DNA of 64,000 bases. Source: Pantoea eucrina. GTDB lineage: Bacteria > Pseudomonadota > Gammaproteobacteria > Enterobacterales > Enterobacteriaceae. The stretch is taken from NCBI RefSeq assembly GCF_002095385.1, contig NZ_MIPP01000005.1, forward strand, positions 62,001 through 126,000, in the 5' to 3' direction. The notes beneath the pieces were generated by a model. The model ran no database searches. It had not been told where the DNA came from and saw nothing but the letters and a program-made list of their open reading frames with translations. The first letter of the stretch is position 1; each line of letters starts with the position of its first letter. Positions 60,637-64,000 of the stretch are shown in pieces. A program made the position numbers and the translations under genes.

Positions 60637-61230
60637 ATGCCAGGTTATCGTGCTGGAATCGCTGGTGGCGTACTGGCGTGTGTATTGCTGCTGAGCGGCT
60701 GCGTCAGCGTACCCGATTCTATTAAAGGAAGCTCGGCGCTTCCGCAGCAGGATTTATTGCGCGTGATGAATGCTCCTCAGCTCTATACCGGGCAGGAGTC
60801 ACGCTTTGGCGGTAAAGTGGTTCGCGTTACAAACCTCAACGGACTGACGCGGCTGGAGATAGCCACGCAGCCGCTGGATGAGAGCGCACGGCCCCGGCTG
60901 GGGGCTGCCTCAATCGGACGGATATATGCCGATCTCAAAGGATTTGTCGATCCGGTTGATGTGAATAACCAATATGTTACGGTGCTGGGTACCATCAAAG
61001 GCACCGAAAAAGGTGAAATTGGCAAGGCCAGTTATAACTTTGTTGTGATTGATGTGCGCGGCTATCAGCGCTGGCATCTGACTCAGCAGGTAATGACGCC
61101 GCCGCAGCCAATCGATCCCTGGATCGGATATGGCCCGACGCGGCATCATCCGGGTTACTGGGGGCCAAACCCTTACTGGGGGATGAACCTGGGGGGGCCG
61201 GCTCAGGTACAGACTATTCTGACCGAGTAG
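60637..61230 (+). CDS. yeaY: YeaY, Slp-family lipoprotein
   Basis: 197 residues from [11 protein letters not shown] (AGGAG upstream). Signal peptide ends with the lipobox LSGC (Cys26); Val at +2 allows outer-membrane sorting. The Slp domain includes [12 protein letters not shown] and [18 protein letters not shown]; the C-terminus is rich in Pro, Gly, Tyr and Trp. Slp relatives respond to starvation and stationary phase; the YeaY role is unknown. A terminator separates it from fadD. Confidence 0.9.
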   Translation: MPGYRAGIAGGVLACVLLLSGCVSVPDSIKGSSALPQQDLLRVMNAPQLYTGQESRFGGKVVRVTNLNGLTRLEIATQPLDESARPRLGAASIGRIYADLKGFVDPVDVNNQYVTVLGTIKGTEKGEIGKASYNFVVIDVRGYQRWHLTQQVMTPPQPIDPWIGYGPTRHHPGYWGPNPYWGMNLGGPAQVQTILTE

Positions 61231-61248
61231 CCGCCACATACTTTTCCG

Positions 61249-61281
61249 GCCCGGTTGCGGTGCACGCAGCCGGGCTTTTTT
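61249..61281 (+). terminator. Intrinsic terminator after yeaY
   Basis: Stem GCCCGGTTGCG/CGCAGCCGGGC (one mismatch) with a GTGCA loop and a T run. Confidence 0.8.
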
Positions 61282-61349
61282 ATTGGGCGCGTAACCGGCG
61301 CGCGAAATTTAGTGATGGGCTTCGCAACCTGAAAATGCCGTAACCGGCA

Positions 61350-61366
61350 AACTGGTACAATCAGTT
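61350..61366. promoter_or_regulatory. FadR operator of fadD
   Basis: AACTGGTACAATCAGTT matches the FadR consensus AACTGGTCNGACCAGTT at both outer arms and departs only in the centre. It lies 37 bases before the fadD ATG, in the E. coli position, so fadD should be repressed in the absence of long-chain acyl-CoA. Confidence 0.85.
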
Positions 61367-61402
61367 AAAGTATTGTTAATAACACTGATTGCAGAGGCGG
61401 CG

Positions 61403-63112
61403 ATGGCTACGCAACAAGAATATCGGGGTGACTCTTTGACCAAAGTTTGGCTGAAACGCTATCCGCCAGATGTGCCAGCAGAAATAAATGCCGACCGTTA
61501 TCCCTCTCTGGTCGATCTCTTTGAACATGCGGTGTTGCACTATGCCGACAACGTTGCCTTTATCAATATGGGGCAGCCGCTGACCTATCGCCAGCTCGAC
61601 GCGCAGAGCCGCGACTTTGCCGCCTGGCTGCAGCAGGGGCTGGGACTGCAGCAGGGCGATCGCGTGGCGCTGATGATGCCTAATCTGCTGCAGTATCCGG
61701 TGGCGCTGTTTGGCGTACTGCGTGCCGGTATGGTGGTGGTAAATGTTAACCCGCTCTATACCCCGCGCGAGCTGAAACATCAGCTCAATGACAGCGGTGC
61801 CAGCGCCATTGTTATCGTCTCCAATTTTGCTCACACGCTGGAAAAAGTTGTGGCAGAGACGGCGGTAAAGCACGTGATGCTGACGCGGATGGGCGATCAC
61901 CTGGCACCGGTCAAAGCGACGCTGGTGAACTTTGTGGTCAAATATGTCAAAAAGCTGGTGCCGAAATACCATTTGCCCGGAGCTGTACCGCTGCGGCATG
62001 CGCTGCAGCAGGGCGCACGCATGGTTTATCAGCGTCCGGCGCTCAGCAATGACGATCTGGCATTTCTGCAGTATACCGGTGGCACCACCGGCGTCGCAAA
62101 AGGCGCGATGCTCACCCATGGCAACATGCAGGCAAACCTGGAGCAGACAAAAGCCACCTACGGCAAACTGCTGCGCGCCGGGCAGGAGCAGGTGGTAACG
62201 GCGCTGCCGCTCTACCATATTTTTGCGCTGACGGTTAACTGTCTGCTGTTCCTCGATCTGGGCGGCACTAATCTGCTGATTACCAATCCGCGCGACATAC
62301 CCGGATTCGTTAAAGAGCTGGCTAAGTTTCCTTTTACCGCCATTACCGGCGTAAACACGCTGTTCAATGCGCTGCTGAATGATGAAAACTTTAATAAACT
62401 CGATTTCTCCACGCTGCGGCTCTCCGCTGGCGGAGGCATGTCCGTTCAGAAAGCGGTAGCGGAGCGCTGGGAAAAGCTTACCGGGCATTACCTGCTTGAA
62501 GGCTACGGCCTCACCGAATGCTCCCCGCTGGTATCGGTTAACCCTTACGATATTACCTGCCATACCGGCAGTATCGGCCTGCCGGTGCCCTCTACTGATA
62601 TCCGGGTTATTGACGATCACAATAATGATGTGACGCCGGGTGAGCCGGGTGAGCTCTGTATCCGCGGCCCGCAGGTGATGGCCGGCTACTGGCAGCGTCC
62701 TGATGCCACGCTGGAAGTGCTGAAAAATGGCTGGCTGCATACCGGCGATATTGTTACCGTGGACAGTGAAGGGTTTATCCGGATTGTCGATCGTAAAAAA
62801 GATATGATTCTGGTATCCGGCTTCAACGTCTATCCTAACGAAATTGAAGATGTGCTGATGCAGCATCCAAAAATTCGTGAAGCTGCAGCGATTGGCGTGC
62901 CAAGCGAACTCTCGGGTGAAGCGGTGAAGGTCTGTATCGTTAAAAAGGATCCCGGGCTGACTAAAGAAGAGGTGCTGGATCACTGCCGTCGTCAGCTGAC
63001 CGGCTACAAGGTGCCGAAAATTATCGAGTTTCGTGAAGAGCTGCCAAAGACAAACGTGGGCAAAATTTTACGCCGCGAACTGCGCGATGAGGCGAAGCGG
63101 GAAGGGCAGTAG
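61403..63112 (+). CDS. fadD: Long-chain fatty acid-CoA ligase FadD
   Basis: 569 residues from the ATG at 61403 (GAGG five bases upstream). A TTG at 61436, aligned with the E. coli TTG start and preceded by GGGGTG, would give 558 residues (E. coli 561); either is possible. Activates imported fatty acids with ATP and CoA at the inner membrane. Adenylate-forming motifs are [29 protein letters not shown], and the C-terminal KNVGKILRR-like stretch [13 protein letters not shown]. The FAxS-type [17 protein letters not shown] is intact. Confidence 0.96.
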   Translation: MATQQEYRGDSLTKVWLKRYPPDVPAEINADRYPSLVDLFEHAVLHYADNVAFINMGQPLTYRQLDAQSRDFAAWLQQGLGLQQGDRVALMMPNLLQYPVALFGVLRAGMVVVNVNPLYTPRELKHQLNDSGASAIVIVSNFAHTLEKVVAETAVKHVMLTRMGDHLAPVKATLVNFVVKYVKKLVPKYHLPGAVPLRHALQQGARMVYQRPALSNDDLAFLQYTGGTTGVAKGAMLTHGNMQANLEQTKATYGKLLRAGQEQVVTALPLYHIFALTVNCLLFLDLGGTNLLITNPRDIPGFVKELAKFPFTAITGVNTLFNALLNDENFNKLDFSTLRLSAGGGMSVQKAVAERWEKLTGHYLLEGYGLTECSPLVSVNPYDITCHTGSIGLPVPSTDIRVIDDHNNDVTPGEPGELCIRGPQVMAGYWQRPDATLEVLKNGWLHTGDIVTVDSEGFIRIVDRKKDMILVSGFNVYPNEIEDVLMQHPKIREAAAIGVPSELSGEAVKVCIVKKDPGLTKEEVLDHCRRQLTGYKVPKIIEFREELPKTNVGKILRRELRDEAKREGQ

Positions 63113-63134
63113 TGTCGCCATGCTTCCCCAGGTT

Positions 63135-63159
63135 AACGCCGGCTACGACCGGCGTTTTT
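63135..63159 (+). terminator. Intrinsic terminator after fadD
   Basis: Stem AACGCCGG/CCGGCGTT with a CTACGA loop and a T run. Confidence 0.85.
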
Positions 63160-63211
63160 ATTGTTTTTAACATGGAGCGCTGCGCGGGGTTTGCGCAGCG
63201 GGAATAAATAC

Positions 63212-64000
63212 GTGAATTACACCCTGATCGACCAAGACCACCAGCTGGCTGACGTGTGCCGCCTGGCTCGCCAGCATGATGCTGTTGCTCTGGATACTGA
63301 ATTTGTACGTACCCGGACCTACTATCCTCAGCTCGGGCTGATTCAGCTGTTTGATGGCGAACAGCTGGTTCTGATCGATCCACTGCCGATTGGTGACTGG
63401 ACGCCGTTTATCGCCCTGCTGCAGGATACGCAGGTGACTAAATTCCTGCACGCCGGAGGCGAAGATCTGGAAGTCTTTCTGCATCGCTTTGGTTGCCTGC
63501 CGCAGCCGATGATCGATACGCAGATTCTGGCCGCCTTTTCCGGCCAGCCGCTCTCCTGGGGATTTGCAGCGATGGTTAATCACTTTAACCAGATTGAACT
63601 GGATAAAAGTGAGGCCCGCACCGACTGGCTTGCGCGCCCGCTGACCGAGCGTCAGTGCCAGTATGCCGCAGCGGATGTCGCCTACCTGCTGCCTATTGCC
63701 CGTGAACTGATGGCGCAGACTGAAGCCGCCGGCAACATGAAGGCCGCCCTGAGCGAGTGCGACATGCTGTGTCAGCGCCGGCTCGATATATTGCAGCCTG
63801 AAGAGGCGTGGCGCGATATTACCAACGCCTGGCAGCTGCGTCCGCGCCAGCTGGCCGCACTGCAGCGCCTGGCGGCCTGGCGCCTGAAGGTCGCGCGTCA
63901 GAAAGATATGGCGGTTAATTTTGTGGTACGTGAAGAAAATTTGTGGAAGGTCGCTCGCTATCTGCCCGGCAGCCTCGGTGAACTGGATCACCTTGGACTC
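63212..64000 (+). CDS. rnd: Ribonuclease D (partial)
   Basis: GTG start at 63212; 263 codons are present and the gene runs off the right edge (E. coli Rnd has 375). A 3'-5' exoribonuclease that trims tRNA and other small RNA precursors. DEDDy acids are in VALDTEFVRT (Asp28, Glu30), HAGGEDLEVF, and QYAAADVAYL with the tyrosine. The first HRDC domain begins at about residue 210 (AWRDITNAWQLRPRQLAALQ, given in part). fadD-rnd order is as in E. coli. Confidence 0.95.
   Translation, partial: MNYTLIDQDHQLADVCRLARQHDAVALDTEFVRTRTYYPQLGLIQLFDGEQLVLIDPLPIGDWTPFIALLQDTQVTKFLHAGGEDLEVFLHRFGCLPQPMIDTQILAAFSGQPLSWGFAAMVNHFNQIELDKSEARTDWLARPLTERQCQYAAADVAYLLPIARELMAQTEAAGNMKAALSECDMLCQRRLDILQPEEAWRDITNAWQLRPRQLAALQRLAAWRLKVARQKDMAVNFVVREENLWKVARYLPGSLGELDHLGL

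Noticed and set aside
61376-62983. 535-codon minus-strand frame opposite fadD
   Set aside because: Antisense shadow of a highly conserved gene; its His/Gln/Arg-rich composition matches no family.

Overview
The window is a bacterial chromosome segment from an enteric gammaproteobacterium. Gene content and order match the E. coli K-12 cutC-to-rnd neighbourhood closely (cmoAB, aspS, ruvABC, znuABC, zwf/eda, ptrB, letAB, prc, htpX, cspC, manXYZ, sdaA, pabB, yoaA, fadD, rnd). Several losses and insertions relative to E. coli (no edd or hexR beside zwf, no kdgR beside yobH, no copC/copD genes beside yebY, mdfA placed between lpxM and pykA) suggest a Pantoea/Erwinia-type relative (Erwiniaceae). This is an inference from gene content; there is no rRNA in the window. 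Nothing looks phage-, plasmid- or IS-derived, and I see no tRNA, rRNA or CRISPR array.

Layout. 1-5.6 kb: a PatB-type aminotransferase running off the left edge, cutC, an unknown exported protein, the tRNA wobble-modification pair cmoB/cmoA, and yecE. 5.8-11.3 kb: aspS-nudB, yebC-ruvC and ruvAB. 11.4-17.7 kb: divergent zinc uptake genes znuBC/znuA around a Zur box, then mepM, lpxM and an MdfA-type efflux pump. 17.8-23.4 kb: central carbon and purine genes (pykA, zwf, eda, purT). 23.6-28 kb: yebE, ptrB, exoX, holE, yebY and the sigma-S sRNA SdsR. 28.2-31.4 kb: the main accessory stretch, with an AT-rich GT25 glycosyltransferase and then a run of very small proteins (zinc-ribbon YmcF-like, lipoprotein, two acidic proteins with sigma-S-like promoters, and three membrane peptides). 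31.4-45.7 kb: rsmF, letBA, msrC, proQ-prc, htpX, yebQ, yobH, yebO, an MBL-fold hydrolase and yobF-cspC. 45.8-55 kb: rlmA, yobD, manXYZ, yoaE with a coupled upstream ORF, pdeD and sdaA. 55.2-64 kb: nudL-pabB, yoaH, yoaB, yoaA-tsaB-yeaY, fadD behind a FadR operator, and the start of rnd.

The most important quality issue is that four conserved genes (aspS, purT, ptrB, prc) each carry an apparent single-base deletion that breaks an otherwise intact reading frame, three of them in short runs of one base. Because aspS is essential and all four are otherwise perfect, base-calling or assembly error is the likelier explanation for most of them, but each is given separately so it can be checked. The most interesting biology is the microprotein cluster at 29.3-31.4 kb (including a YmcF-like zinc ribbon apparently starting at AUU), the in-frame stop in yobF followed by conserved codons, and the 51-codon ORF whose stop overlaps the yoaE start.
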